DNA of 64,000 nucleotides from Bog-950 sp964631835 (lineage in GTDB: Bacteria; Bacteroidota; Bacteroidia; Chitinophagales; LD1): the NCBI GenBank assembly GCA_964631835.1, contig CAZWAD010000017.1, positions 19,170 through 83,169 of the forward strand, in the 5' to 3' direction. Position numbers and translations under genes: made by a program. Each line of letters begins with the position of its first letter. Position 1 is the first letter of the stretch. This document shows, one piece after another, positions 54,483 through 63,820 of this stretch. The notes beneath the pieces were generated by a model. The model did not search any database and was not told the DNA's origin. It saw only the letters and a program-made list of their open reading frames with translations.

Positions 54483-54920
54483 TTAGTTGCGGGGTTTTAC
54501 AAATCCTTTTAAATAAAGAGTCTCATTATGAAGCGCGGTATTGCAAACCAAAGTGACAGTTTTACTCTGCTCGTTCAGTTTACCTTCGGAGTTGAAAGTA
54601 ACATGAATTGTAGCGGTTTCCCCCGGCTTCACCGGTTCTTTCGGAAATTCAGGAACCGTGCAGCCGCAGGAAGGCAATGCACGGGCTATCAGCAGGTTCT
54701 TATTACCAACATTCTTTATCCGGAAATTGTGTTCTACTTTATCTCCCTGTACAATGGTGTCAAAGACAAAAACAGAAGAATCAAGAAACTCAATTTGAGT
54801 GGTGTCTTTCAGTAATTCAGCATCTAATTTAACCTCGGGGGGGGCTTCACCTTTTTTCCGGCAGGAAAAAACAGTTAGAAACAAAAAGAGGACAAGAGCA
54901 ATACTGAATATTCTTTTCAT
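54483..54920 (-). CDS. DUF1573 domain lipoprotein
   Basis: A 145-residue lipoprotein: lipobox FLTVFSC, then DFDTIVQGDKVEHNFRI-type strand and the DUF1573 core KNVGNKNLLIARALPSCGCT and PVKPGETATIHVTFNSEGK. It is an Ig-like fold common in Bacteroidota; role unknown. Gene order nusB - DUF1573 - yajC - coaE on one strand is a familiar operon in this phylum. Confidence 0.9.
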   Translation of the reverse strand: MKRIFSIALVLFLFLTVFSCRKKGEAPPEVKLDAELLKDTTQIEFLDSSVFVFDTIVQGDKVEHNFRIKNVGNKNLLIARALPSCGCTVPEFPKEPVKPGETATIHVTFNSEGKLNEQSKTVTLVCNTALHNETLYLKGFVKPRN

Positions 54921-54960
54921 GGCGCGGCAAATATATATTTTCTGAGAGTTTAGGTTTTAC

Positions 54961-55902
54961 TTATTCCATCAACCCTCTGCCGAACTTTTTAATCTCGTTC
55001 CTCTCTTTAAGCTGGTTCATTACTTTATCTAACACTCCGTTGACAAAATCTTTGCTTTTGGGAGTACTATACAACTTGGAAATATCAATGTACTCATTAA
55101 TTGAAACCTTAACAGGTATGGTATGGAAATATTTCAATTCACATACTGCCATTTTCATTAAAATAAGGTCAAGGACTGCCACGCGGTCCATTTCCCAGTT
55201 TTTCAAATTGGGATCAATTAAAGCAACTAATTCTTTGCTGTGCTGTATTGTTTTTGTAAGTAAATCGAGCGCGAATTTCTTTTCCTCTTCCCACACCGAA
55301 AGTGTTTGAAAGAAACTGTTTTTGCCATTGGGCGAAAAAGCATCTATATATTTACCTAATACATGAATGATAAGAGAATTGTCATCATCGTAGTTTATAA
55401 AAAGTTCTTCCAGATGCTGCTCCATATCCTTTGCCGGGGAAAACACTTTCTTGAGAATGTAGTTGGCAATTTCCTTGTCCTGCTCCAGCGTAGGCTTTCC
55501 CAAACCGGTATAATCCTTATAGCGTTGTTTGGATGCCAGTTCGTTGAACAGAGACTTTACAACTTCTTCAGCTACATAATTCCTTATTCCCTCCGTTTCT
55601 ATAAAACGGTTAAACTGTTCATCGTTCTGTAAAAATCTGACTAAGGCATTCTCGGAAATGGCGGTGCTGGCTTTTTCATCTTCTTCGGTTTTCACATACT
55701 TGGCTGCCCGCTTGGCCTTGTCGGTCAGAGAAAAACGGCAAACCTCAACTAAATAAAGCAGGTTGGTCAGGTATAGTGAAAGTGATTTCTCAATTTGAGC
55801 CTGGAGGGAAGATTCAAGTTTGGTCAGAGGAATATCATGATCCATTTCCCAGCCATACAGCGTCTGCATTACTTTAATCCGCAAATTTCTTCTGCCTAAC
55901 AT
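54961..55902 (-). CDS. nusB: Transcription antitermination protein NusB, long Bacteroidota form
   Basis: RNA-binding antitermination factor. 313 residues, about twice the classical length. The start MLGRRNLRIKVMQTLYGWE and the C-terminal MDRVAVLDLILMKMAVCELKYFHTIPVKVSINEYIDISK with STPKSKDFVNGVLDKV are the conserved NusB parts; the middle 130 residues are the helical insert typical of this phylum. First gene of the yajC cluster. Confidence 0.95.
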   Translation of the reverse strand: MLGRRNLRIKVMQTLYGWEMDHDIPLTKLESSLQAQIEKSLSLYLTNLLYLVEVCRFSLTDKAKRAAKYVKTEEDEKASTAISENALVRFLQNDEQFNRFIETEGIRNYVAEEVVKSLFNELASKQRYKDYTGLGKPTLEQDKEIANYILKKVFSPAKDMEQHLEELFINYDDDNSLIIHVLGKYIDAFSPNGKNSFFQTLSVWEEEKKFALDLLTKTIQHSKELVALIDPNLKNWEMDRVAVLDLILMKMAVCELKYFHTIPVKVSINEYIDISKLYSTPKSKDFVNGVLDKVMNQLKERNEIKKFGRGLME

Positions 55903-55993
55903 ACCTTGAATTTTAAAGAACGGTTATCTTCTGTAACAGCTCAATTCTCAGGTGCAAATTATAAATTTAAAATGCTAAAGTGCAAACCGGCAC

Positions 55994-56854
55994 CTAATTC
56001 CTGCCTCTTAAATTAACAGCAAAACCAAACGCGGCAGCCGTAAAAAACATAATAAGGCTGTAAATGGCAGCAGGCATTGCCATTGCTGAATTCTGCAATG
56101 CGCTCAAGGCAATAAATATGGCCAGGGTTCCGTTGTGGATACCGATTTCCATAGCTATAGAAATGTTTTGCTTTTCAGGCAAACGGAAAAATTTAGGAAG
56201 AAAGTAACCGGTAAACATACTCAGCAAATTAAAACACAATGCAGGAAGCCCTACTTGCTGAAAATAGTACGCCACATTTTCCTTTTCTTTTAATGCCGCC
56301 AGAATAATAACAGCAGCCAGTATAAAAACAGAAGCAATTTTCACCGGCTTCTCCATCTTTTTTGAAAAAACCGGGAACCGGTTATTCAAAGTCATGCCGA
56401 TAGAAACCGGAATAAGAACAATCATGAACACTTCAACTACTTTTTTGAACTGGAGCGGAATGTATTGTCCCTCGCCCATAAAAAACGAAAGTGATAAATT
56501 GACAATAACGGGAATGGTGAAGATAGCAAGCACGCTGTTTACTGCGGTAAGGGTAACATTTAATGCCACATCGCCTTTCGCCAGATGCGAATAAATATTT
56601 GCCGAAGCTCCTCCCGGAGATGCCGAAAGCAGCATTAAACCAACTGCGAGCACAGGCGGAAGTCCGAATGAAACGGCAACCACAAAACAAACGGCTGGCA
56701 ACAAAATCATCTGGCAGAAGAGACCGATAAATACCGCTTTCGGATATTTCACCACCCGCCTGAAGTCATCAACGGTTAATGACAAACCAAGCCCAAGCAT
56801 AATAATGCCAAGTGCAAAGGGCATGATGACGGTGGTGAGGTAAGCGGACTGCAT
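55994..56854 (-). CDS. Bile acid:sodium symporter family transporter
   Basis: A 286-residue membrane protein with about nine to ten helices. Motifs: MPFALGIIMLGLGLSLTVDDF (N-terminal repeat), LLSASPGGASANIYSHLAKGDVALNVTL (cation-binding region) and SIAMEIGIHNGTLAIFIALSAL (second crossing region). This fits the BASS family, which co-transports organic anions with Na+; bacterial substrates are often pantoate or 2-keto acids, not bile acids. It is 17 bp from the 56872 gene on the same strand. Confidence 0.92.
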   Translation of the reverse strand: MQSAYLTTVIMPFALGIIMLGLGLSLTVDDFRRVVKYPKAVFIGLFCQMILLPAVCFVVAVSFGLPPVLAVGLMLLSASPGGASANIYSHLAKGDVALNVTLTAVNSVLAIFTIPVIVNLSLSFFMGEGQYIPLQFKKVVEVFMIVLIPVSIGMTLNNRFPVFSKKMEKPVKIASVFILAAVIILAALKEKENVAYYFQQVGLPALCFNLLSMFTGYFLPKFFRLPEKQNISIAMEIGIHNGTLAIFIALSALQNSAMAMPAAIYSLIMFFTAAAFGFAVNLRGRN

Positions 56855-56871
56855 TGGGTTTTTGTTATGCG

Positions 56872-57342
56872 TTACACTTCTTCCAGGCGGGCGCTTTCAT
56901 CCGGTGAAAGTCCGAGCGCTTCAGTCACTGAAAATTTTGTGGGTTTCTGAAAATACATGGCAATAACTATAACGAGTGCAAAGGCAAGCGTGATGTAACT
57001 TCCGGTCAGGAAGGTAACTATAACATTAAATATTCCCGCACCTTCGAGCAAAGCCATTTTGGTTAGAAATGCCTGCCGGAACCGGTAAAGTTTGTCGTCA
57101 AGGCTCTGTAAGGTTTTGACGGAGGAAACCTGTTTAGAAAAAACAATTTTACTCAACAACAAATTCAGTAAAGCCGAAACTGCGCCAACCACAATAAAGG
57201 GTACGGCTTCATCAATCTGTTCCCTGTTTACCCGCTGCATATTCAGGAAAACTATGAGGGCAGTCATAACTATCAGGCCGGCTACTAAAGCCAGATGCAC
57301 GATTTGAAGTGATTTAAGTGAGAAAGCAGATGGATGGTTCAT
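56872..57342 (-). CDS. Hypothetical four-helix membrane protein
   Basis: A 156-residue integral membrane protein with about four helices (LQIVHLALVAGLIVMTALIVF, AVPFIVVGAVSALLNLLLS, AGIFNVIVTFLTGSY, ITLAFALVIVIAMYF), cytosolic positively charged loops and the end LSPDESARLEEV. No family recognised. It precedes the BASS transporter gene, with which it may be co-transcribed. Confidence 0.75.
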   Translation of the reverse strand: MNHPSAFSLKSLQIVHLALVAGLIVMTALIVFLNMQRVNREQIDEAVPFIVVGAVSALLNLLLSKIVFSKQVSSVKTLQSLDDKLYRFRQAFLTKMALLEGAGIFNVIVTFLTGSYITLAFALVIVIAMYFQKPTKFSVTEALGLSPDESARLEEV

Positions 57343-57481
57343 TTCTATCGAATCCTTTTTATATAAATGTAACGAACCAATCAGTTCTGCTGATACGATT
57401 AGTGTGGTTAAGTATTGAATGCACGGGCTAAAATAACTAAAGGGAGCTAATGATTGGCAAACACTATAGAAACGGCAATAC

Positions 57482-57514
57482 GAAAGCCCTTCGGCAACGA
57501 GGGCTTTCTTTTTT
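57482..57514 (+). terminator. Rightward intrinsic terminator without an assigned gene
   Basis: Stem GAAAGCCC / GGGCTTTC with an 11-base loop and six T following. The neighbouring genes on both sides run leftward, so this belongs either to an unseen rightward transcript or acts against antisense reading. About 140 bp of gene-free sequence precedes it. Confidence 0.8.
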
Positions 57515-57601
57515 GGTTGTAGTCCGTAGAGAACTTATACCGCAATGATATGGTATCATTTTTTGAAACTGTGTTTAATAAATTATCAAACACACCATGT
57601 T

Positions 57602-58216
57602 TTAACGCACCAGAATAGATACCGCTTCAGATGAAGTTCCGGGAAACTCGCGACCAAGAGCTGTTACTTTAACCCAGTATCTTGTACCGGGGTTAAGCCC
57701 GCCAATCTCCTTTTGAGTTTTGGTGGTGCAACCCTTAAAGTCATCGTCTGTAAATTCAGGAGTAAGCGACATGACGATAACATAAATTACCGCATCATCC
57801 GCTTCGTCCCAATCAATCTTTACAGAACCCGAAACCGAGCCGTCCATCAGGCGAACATTGTTCACCGGCCCTGCTGTTACAGGATGCGATGTGTTCACTC
57901 CCCTTACATCGAAACCGCTGCTGAGTATTTTCTCCTCATCGCCATCGGATGTAAGCTGAACGTACGAAGCCAGTTGATTGATAAGAAACAAAAGCTCCTC
58001 TCTGCGCAGGCGCATAATAGCAGTTTTGTCCTTATCTCTTCCGCGCGATTCGTTATACGCGGTCTCCAGGTCATCGGTGGCAGTGCTCATTACCGCCAGC
58101 GCAGGGCTGGGCGTAGTGTAATTGACATTGCCGGTCATGGCCGTAATGATGAGACGCGAACGCTCTACTTGTTCCGGAACCGTTAATTTGCTGAAGCCGA
58201 TTTTAACACGACTCAT
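57602..58216 (-). CDS. Helical-module protein with fibronectin type III domain
   Basis: A 204-residue protein without signal peptide. Residues 10-110 form a helical module of the kind also seen in the 41646 protein: TAMTGNVNYTTPSPALAVM, EELLFLINQLASYVQL, DGDEEKILSSGFDVRG. Residues 115-204 are a fibronectin type III domain (GSVKIDWDEADDAVIYVIV, LNPGTRYWVKVTALGREFPG). The combination of helical module plus Fn3 recurs in Bacteroidota as hypothetical proteins. Its start overlaps the stop of the 58213 gene by four bases. Confidence 0.82.
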   Translation of the reverse strand: MSRVKIGFSKLTVPEQVERSRLIITAMTGNVNYTTPSPALAVMSTATDDLETAYNESRGRDKDKTAIMRLRREELLFLINQLASYVQLTSDGDEEKILSSGFDVRGVNTSHPVTAGPVNNVRLMDGSVSGSVKIDWDEADDAVIYVIVMSLTPEFTDDDFKGCTTKTQKEIGGLNPGTRYWVKVTALGREFPGTSSEAVSILVR

Positions 58217-58620
58217 AAATTATTTTGGTTTTTTACAGTTAATAAATTACCACCCTCGGCATAGCGGGGGAATGTCTTCAGTTTTTTTCTCAGAGGGCCT
58301 TCACCCCTGTGTTTTCCATAAGCAATTGATTTAGTGAATAAATTACGAAAACCGGTTTTCATGCTCCTGAGCAGGCGCTGCATTTTGGTAACTGCCGCTC
58401 TGCGCCTGCGCATTATCCTTTTCCTTTCCTTTTCCAGCAACAGCCGCTCAATAAACAAAACCGAACGGTCAACCGTTTCGAGCTGTTCCACACTTAAAGA
58501 AAACAGACAGGGCCTGCCGGGTATTTGCCGCAGCAAAATAACCAGTTCTGTCAGGCGCCACATCATCTCCCCGTGCGATACAGGTTTGGGTATGGCATTT
58601 GTCATTTTACTTTTTGACAT
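58213..58620 (-). CDS. Small basic helical protein upstream of the Fn3 gene
   Basis: A 135-residue, strongly basic protein, mainly helical (MMWRLTELVILLRQI, LFIERLLLEKERKRIMRRRRAAV). No signal peptide, no recognised domain. It overlaps the Fn3-module gene by ATGA, so it is likely co-translated with it. DNA, RNA or membrane binding is possible from the charge but not shown. Confidence 0.6.
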   Translation of the reverse strand: MSKSKMTNAIPKPVSHGEMMWRLTELVILLRQIPGRPCLFSLSVEQLETVDRSVLFIERLLLEKERKRIMRRRRAAVTKMQRLLRSMKTGFRNLFTKSIAYGKHRGEGPLRKKLKTFPRYAEGGNLLTVKNQNNL

Positions 58621-58681
58621 AAGGGTATTTTACCATAAGAACGTTTCCACCCTCCTTACCGTTGCATGCGGATTGCCGTTA

Positions 58682-58711
58682 TTTTTTCATTTTACTGTTA
58701 AAATGAAAAAA
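58682..58711. repeat. AT-rich perfect 13-bp hairpin
   Basis: TTTTTTCATTTTA, CTGT loop, TAAAATGAAAAAA. It lies upstream of the leftward 58213 gene and could serve as a bidirectional transcript end or regulator site. Confidence 0.7.
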
Positions 58712-58810
58712 CTATTGTATATGTGGGGGGAATTTATTATATTACAGCTATTAAACACAAAAGCGGCACCCCGCACCGCTCTTTTATTGAAACCTTACCC
58801 TTGCCCGTAT

Positions 58811-58859
58811 GTCATGCTAACCCTGCCGAAGCATGAGTTTGCCGAAGCATCTTGTATTC
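58811..58859. repeat. Single arm of the dispersed palindromic element
   Basis: GTCATGC ... GAAGCATCTTGTATT, similar to the left arm of the element at 763-848, without its mirror half. Confidence 0.5.
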
Positions 58860-58873
58860 AAACCTTAACACAC

Positions 58874-61800
58874 TCACTTCCCCTTACTCATCTTCTTCGT
58901 TTCTTCCACTTTGCCGTCTATCAGCAGGGAGTAGGTGTATTGCCCGCTGGAAAGATTGCTGGCGAATACGGTCATGATGCCGTAACCGAGGGTTACTTCA
59001 ACAGTTTTGATGTTTCTGCCCAGCATGTCGCTGAAAATGATTTGCGCGCTGCGGACATCATCGGGAATGAAATACGAAATGGATGTTTGCTCCGCAAACG
59101 GATTGGGAACGTTCTGTTCCAGAACTATTACCTGCATGGAGCTTAACTCCACCGTCATGCGGTTGGTGTTGTCATTGCCTCCGTCATTCTCATCGGTTTT
59201 TGCCGCTCCTCTTTGGCAGCAAGTGTTCATTCTTGCTTCCAGTTCTTCCAGCCGGTTCTCCATTTCTTCGTTCTTAGCATGTTCTTCTTTCAGCGCACTG
59301 ATTAACATCGGGATTAAACCCACATAATTCAGCCCTTTGTATTCCACCGGTTCGCTCAGCCTTCTTCCATATTTATCCAACTTTGCAGGTTGTATAACAT
59401 CGCTCACTAACTGGGGAAACACCTGCTCCACATCCTGAGCCAGCAAACCGTATTGAGTGCCCTGAGGCAGCGTAAGTGTAGGGTAATCGGCTCTGCGGTA
59501 TTCGTAGGTTTTGGGCTGCAGGCGCAAAAGCTGTTCCAGTGCATTTGCGCTGTCTATATCCTGTATGTTGTTTTTCAAACGCGCATCCGAAGTCCAGGTT
59601 ACCGTTCCGGTGCTGTGCACATCACCATCAAAGTATCCGGCATACGAGGTTGACGCTGAGCCGGGAGCCGCTGCATATACTACGTAATTCGTTCCGGTAT
59701 TGTCGGTAATTTCAAAGCGCCCGCCAAAGTTTTCGTTCGCTGAGCCCGAAGCAAAAGCCAGTATGCCCACATTCACTGCGGTGCTGCTCACCCCTTCGGA
59801 TGTGGCGATAATGGCGGCATTGGTCCATGCCGCGCTGTCGGCACCGGCTAACACGCCTATATTTACACTGTCCGTAGGCGATATGGCTGCTCCTCCTACT
59901 CCCACATTGGCAAATGATGCATTTTTGCTTTGCCCCATTACACCAAACTCCATTTCATTATTCCCGTCAGCGCGGGCATCTACACCGCGCAGGCCGCCAA
60001 GAAAAGTACCGCCTATGCCGTCATCGGCATCTTCGCTGTTTACATATTTTGAATATCCTGCCACTGCCGGTATTTCCGTTCCGCCTCCGTCTTCGTCATA
60101 CTCTGCCGCAAGCACAGCCGTTGTGCCTTCGGCATCGGAAGTAAAGTGGCCGGCTACCTGTTGTTGGTGGTTGCTTACGTTTACATAGGCATAGGGCTCT
60201 GTGGAGGGTATGCCTACCCGCTCTCCGTCATCGTAAATTATGCTGTTGCACAAAACTTTTTCGCTGCCGCTCCATTTTACTAATTGGTTGCTGTCGGCTA
60301 CGGTTGGGTCGCTGCAGGCGGAAACTTTGGTGGTGGAGAGTTCCTGGATGCCTGCAATGGCAAGAGGTATTAAACTTGTGTAATCAAGAGCTTTAATTGT
60401 AATAGTATCCTGAAGAATATTTCCCAATGAATCACGAATTTGAGGTTGCATTACTTCATGAACGAGCTCAGGCATTACGGTGTCAATCTCTTGTGAGATA
60501 AAACCATGTTGCTGGCCGGGTGCTAAGTTCATATATGGATAAGTTGATGTCTTGAATACAAAGTTTTTAGGGTTAAGCCGGGCAATGGTTGTTAGAGCAC
60601 CGGTGAGAGTTTGAATACTATCTTTGAACGTATGGTCCGATATGGCTAGTATGGGGGCTGTAGAAAAACCAAAACCCTGAAAAAAGCCAGCAGTTGCTGT
60701 TGTATTACATGCAGAGGCACTTGCATACATGCCGACATTCCAGCTTTGGCAAGTAGGGTCATTTGCTTCAAATACTCCACCAATATTAACAAATGAGCCT
60801 CTTGCTCTGCCAACGGTTCCAATATTATAGGGTATCCCCCAAAAATTAAAAATATTAACTAACGAAGAAGGAAAGGCAATTTGTGCAGTACGGGCATCAC
60901 CGGTAAGACCCACATTCGCAAAACCGCCTTGTTCGGCAAGGGCATATACTCCTTGGTTCCAATTGATTGGGTTTGTGCTTGAGCGAAACATCCCTGCGAT
61001 ATTCGTTCTTTGATTATCTACATGTAGTTTGGCAACAGGCCCGGTTGCATCCCCCGACAAGCCAATTCCCACATTAACATCATTCCGTCCAAGTATCATT
61101 GTATTACTTCTGCGTACAACTGCATCGGCTCCTATTGCCGTAGCATTGGTTAGAAATATTGCTGGCGCAACCGGAACTCCATTGGCAAGCGAACCGATAA
61201 TAATATTCTCTTCGCCTGTGGTACTTAGTGCAGCTTGAGGACCTATAAAAACATTTCGGGTATCAGGATTACTGTTATTGTCATCACCCACCAAAGAACG
61301 GCCTGCGTCATATCCAATAACTACGTTTGAATCTCCTTCTAAGTTGTTAAACGCAGCTTCATCCCCAATGAAAATATTGTAATGCCCCGTAACATTGTTA
61401 CGTCCGCTGCGATGACCGTAAAAGCTATTATAATTGCCACCATCATTGTCAGAGCCACTTCTAAAACCGAAAAAGCAATTATGCTCGCCCGTATGGTCTC
61501 GTTCACCGGCATAGTTTCCGTAATAGCAATTTTGTGAACCGGTTGTTGCATCAGTGGGATCGAGAACGCCACCTCCGCTGTAATGTCCATAAAAACAATT
61601 ATCCCAGCCCTCATGGTTAGGAGTAACAGCACGATTTCCCTTGTTTACAAAACCGCTACGAACTCCATAGAAACAATTACCCTCACCTTCCGTACTATTG
61701 AAACCAGCCTCTTTTCCATAATAACAATTGAGTTTTCCATCCGGATTGTTTTGTCCGCACTTGTGCCCAGTATAAGTATTCCAGTTACCGATAAAACCCG

Positions 61801-62479
61801 CGGCTCCGATATTAGCAAACCCTGCAGCATAGCCTCCAAACCAATTACCCCATCCAGTTACGTTACTGAATCCCGCACTATCACCAATAAAATTATTGTG
61901 CTTCCCGGTGGTATTGTTAAACCCGGCCTCTATTCCGACCATCGTGCTGCCATAGCCTATTGTATTAGTGAACCCTGTGTTATTTCCCACAAAAGTATTG
62001 TGGCTACCGCGAGCAGTACCACTGGTGGCTGTATTGTTACCCGCGTTGTTCCCAATAAAAGTGTTGTTTACATCGGTTGGGGTATTTGATATTCCAGCCC
62101 CCACCCCCACAAAGATATTACTGGTGTTATTATTATGCCACAACACCGGGTTAGTATTTATCATAAAACTTTCACCCACACCGGTTACATCTAAACGAAT
62201 ACTGCCGCTGTTAGAAACATGGAGTAGTTGTTGGGGATTGTTTGTGCCAATACCTAAGTTTCCATTGCTTTGAAGAAAACGTGCGACTTCTCCTATACCA
62301 CCTATACCCCCAAAATTAAATACAAGGTCAAAACCATTATCACTACCCAAAAACTCAACGGGATTCGGTGCTGTTCCCGATAATGAGTTGTTGGCTATTG
62401 TTGACTGGCAAAATAAAGAATTTACATTTGCGATGATTACCATTACACAAATCATCAGCATTTTTATTTTATTTTTCAT
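58874..62479 (-). CDS. Giant surface adhesin-like protein with two S74 chaperone domains and T9SS tail
   Basis: About 1201 residues. Signal peptide (KMLMICVMVIIANVNSLFCQS), then from about 110 to 440 a run of 20-25-residue units of the type xxFxGxxAGxxNxxGxxNxFxG, like the left-handed beta-roll heads of trimeric adhesins. A first S74 endosialidase-type intramolecular chaperone begins near 613 but its cleavage motif is degenerate (SDHTFK); a second begins near 964 with the intact motif SDARLK. A coiled coil (KNEEMENRLEELEARM) and a T9SS tail (VPNPFAEQTSISYFIP, SSGQYTYSLL) close it. ATG 62479 chosen by the signal peptide; 62509 overlaps the preceding gene. Confidence 0.88.
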   Translation of the reverse strand: MKNKIKMLMICVMVIIANVNSLFCQSTIANNSLSGTAPNPVEFLGSDNGFDLVFNFGGIGGIGEVARFLQSNGNLGIGTNNPQQLLHVSNSGSIRLDVTGVGESFMINTNPVLWHNNNTSNIFVGVGAGISNTPTDVNNTFIGNNAGNNTATSGTARGSHNTFVGNNTGFTNTIGYGSTMVGIEAGFNNTTGKHNNFIGDSAGFSNVTGWGNWFGGYAAGFANIGAAGFIGNWNTYTGHKCGQNNPDGKLNCYYGKEAGFNSTEGEGNCFYGVRSGFVNKGNRAVTPNHEGWDNCFYGHYSGGGVLDPTDATTGSQNCYYGNYAGERDHTGEHNCFFGFRSGSDNDGGNYNSFYGHRSGRNNVTGHYNIFIGDEAAFNNLEGDSNVVIGYDAGRSLVGDDNNSNPDTRNVFIGPQAALSTTGEENIIIGSLANGVPVAPAIFLTNATAIGADAVVRRSNTMILGRNDVNVGIGLSGDATGPVAKLHVDNQRTNIAGMFRSSTNPINWNQGVYALAEQGGFANVGLTGDARTAQIAFPSSLVNIFNFWGIPYNIGTVGRARGSFVNIGGVFEANDPTCQSWNVGMYASASACNTTATAGFFQGFGFSTAPILAISDHTFKDSIQTLTGALTTIARLNPKNFVFKTSTYPYMNLAPGQQHGFISQEIDTVMPELVHEVMQPQIRDSLGNILQDTITIKALDYTSLIPLAIAGIQELSTTKVSACSDPTVADSNQLVKWSGSEKVLCNSIIYDDGERVGIPSTEPYAYVNVSNHQQQVAGHFTSDAEGTTAVLAAEYDEDGGGTEIPAVAGYSKYVNSEDADDGIGGTFLGGLRGVDARADGNNEMEFGVMGQSKNASFANVGVGGAAISPTDSVNIGVLAGADSAAWTNAAIIATSEGVSSTAVNVGILAFASGSANENFGGRFEITDNTGTNYVVYAAAPGSASTSYAGYFDGDVHSTGTVTWTSDARLKNNIQDIDSANALEQLLRLQPKTYEYRRADYPTLTLPQGTQYGLLAQDVEQVFPQLVSDVIQPAKLDKYGRRLSEPVEYKGLNYVGLIPMLISALKEEHAKNEEMENRLEELEARMNTCCQRGAAKTDENDGGNDNTNRMTVELSSMQVIVLEQNVPNPFAEQTSISYFIPDDVRSAQIIFSDMLGRNIKTVEVTLGYGIMTVFASNLSSGQYTYSLLIDGKVEETKKMSKGK

Positions 62480-62505
62480 GATTGAAATATTTTTTAATTT
62501 AAAAA

Positions 62506-63342
62506 TCATTTAGTAATAACAAATTTTCCGCTTTGCAAAATCTTGCCCTCGGCTTGCAAAGCAAAGAAGTAATTGCCTGAGCTTAAAATGCTTCCATCAA
62601 AATGTTCTCTTCGTTTTGTTGCTTCCATTTGCATAGATGTAATAAGTTGTAAGGATGAGTTGTACAGCGATAGTTCATAGCTATGAAGGTTGTCGGGCAG
62701 GTCTATTTCAAAATCAACCTTACCTGATGAAGGATTTGGATAGACTTTTATATACCTGCCAACGGCAGTATTTTCTTCAGAGATTTGAACTGGTATTTTA
62801 CCGCATACAGAATAGACATCAGTTGTATGAAATTGTCCACCACCGTCTGCTTTATACAAAAACAGTTTTGAACCGTTAGGGGTACTTGAAATCGGTCTTA
62901 TATCATAAGAACCATTATAGCAGCCAAAACAAAACGGGGCGATAACACTATCTCTCTGAAACAAAAGAGTGCCATCCTGTCTGTAGATAGAAAATGTTTT
63001 GCTCGAATTACCGGGCAAAATTGCGTATTCAAATTGTGTTGTGTCGCAATCAAACAACGACCAAGTAACATATCCAATGTTATACTGGCTTGAGTTAAGC
63101 AATGTAACAGGAACTGTGATGTTATAAAACAGAGTGTGGTCGAGGTTGAAGAGTTTTAACTCATTCGATTGAAAATCCACATACATGTATTTATAGCCGT
63201 CATTCCCACCCATGTTTATTATAGTCGGTCGTGATTGAGCTAAACTATTAGGACCGGGGTAAGTGTGTTCAAAAGTAACTTGAGCCCTGCTGTGAACTAT
63301 GCTAATTAAAATTCCCGTAAAAAGTATTATTCGTTTACTCAT
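62506..63342 (-). CDS. Secreted T9SS-tail protein
   Basis: A 278-residue exported protein: signal peptide (SKRIILFTGILISIVHSRAQ), a beta-rich body without recognised domain (DCDTTQFEYAILPGNSSKTF, DGTLLFQRD), and a T9SS type A tail (YIKVYPNPSSGKVDFEI, LSSGNYFFALQ). It directly precedes and may overlap the giant adhesin gene, so both are probably one transcript. Start ATG 63342 chosen; 63387 adds 15 residues without a better signal. Confidence 0.85.
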   Translation of the reverse strand: MSKRIILFTGILISIVHSRAQVTFEHTYPGPNSLAQSRPTIINMGGNDGYKYMYVDFQSNELKLFNLDHTLFYNITVPVTLLNSSQYNIGYVTWSLFDCDTTQFEYAILPGNSSKTFSIYRQDGTLLFQRDSVIAPFCFGCYNGSYDIRPISSTPNGSKLFLYKADGGGQFHTTDVYSVCGKIPVQISEENTAVGRYIKVYPNPSSGKVDFEIDLPDNLHSYELSLYNSSLQLITSMQMEATKRREHFDGSILSSGNYFFALQAEGKILQSGKFVITK

Positions 63343-63509
63343 GGCTGCAATTGTTTTCAATTTGAATTCGTTAATCTTTGGTTTCATGGTATAATTTTTT
63401 TAAAATGAGTTATTTAATAAAAGGCAAGCTAAACAAAACCGGTAAAATAAAGCTGCTGAACTGTTACCAGGGTGGGCAACTGCAAAACAAGAAAGGAGAG
63501 AAGGTTTTT

Positions 63510-63530
63510 TCCCGCCATAGGCGGGATTTT
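63510..63530 (+). terminator. Hairpin with T-run
   Basis: TCCCGCC, ATA loop, GGCGGGA followed by TTTTATT. It lies in the gene-poor stretch 63343-63610; the only frame across it (63405-63575, basic, 56 residues) has no support. Confidence 0.55.
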
Positions 63531-63610
63531 ATTCGTTGTTTTTTTGCTCCGTATATTCAACATGGCGTTAGGTAATAAGTGCTGAAAAAAACTTTGCAGA
63601 AGCAAAGGAT

Positions 63611-63766
63611 ATGGCTTCCCTAAAACAGCGCAAAGACAGATTTTTGCCGTTCTTACGTTTTGGAGGCACATTTTTAAGCAAAAAGAGCAATTTCAATAGC
63701 CTTAAACATAAGCCCGATAAGGGTTTCAGCGGAAAGTCGTTTTTTTCAAGACCTTACAAAAAATAA
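63611..63766 (+). CDS. Small basic ORF ahead of heptad locus D (uncertain)
   Basis: A 51-residue frame, MASLKQRKDRFLPFLRFGG... ending RPYKK, very rich in Lys, Arg and Phe. Its stop is in the same frame as the following heptad frame D. The start has a purine-rich AGCAAAGG just before. No homologue recognised; it resembles the 58213 protein only in charge. Confidence 0.4.
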   Translation: MASLKQRKDRFLPFLRFGGTFLSKKSNFNSLKHKPDKGFSGKSFFSRPYKK

Positions 63767-63820
63767 GGCGTTTTTGAGGAGAAAACGGGGTTATTTTTAT
63801 TTATTCAGGCTGTCAGCCTG

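Noticed and set aside
57451..57560. Short plus-strand frame across the orphan terminator
   Set aside because: A gene would not normally read through its own terminator, and the product has no recognisable feature.
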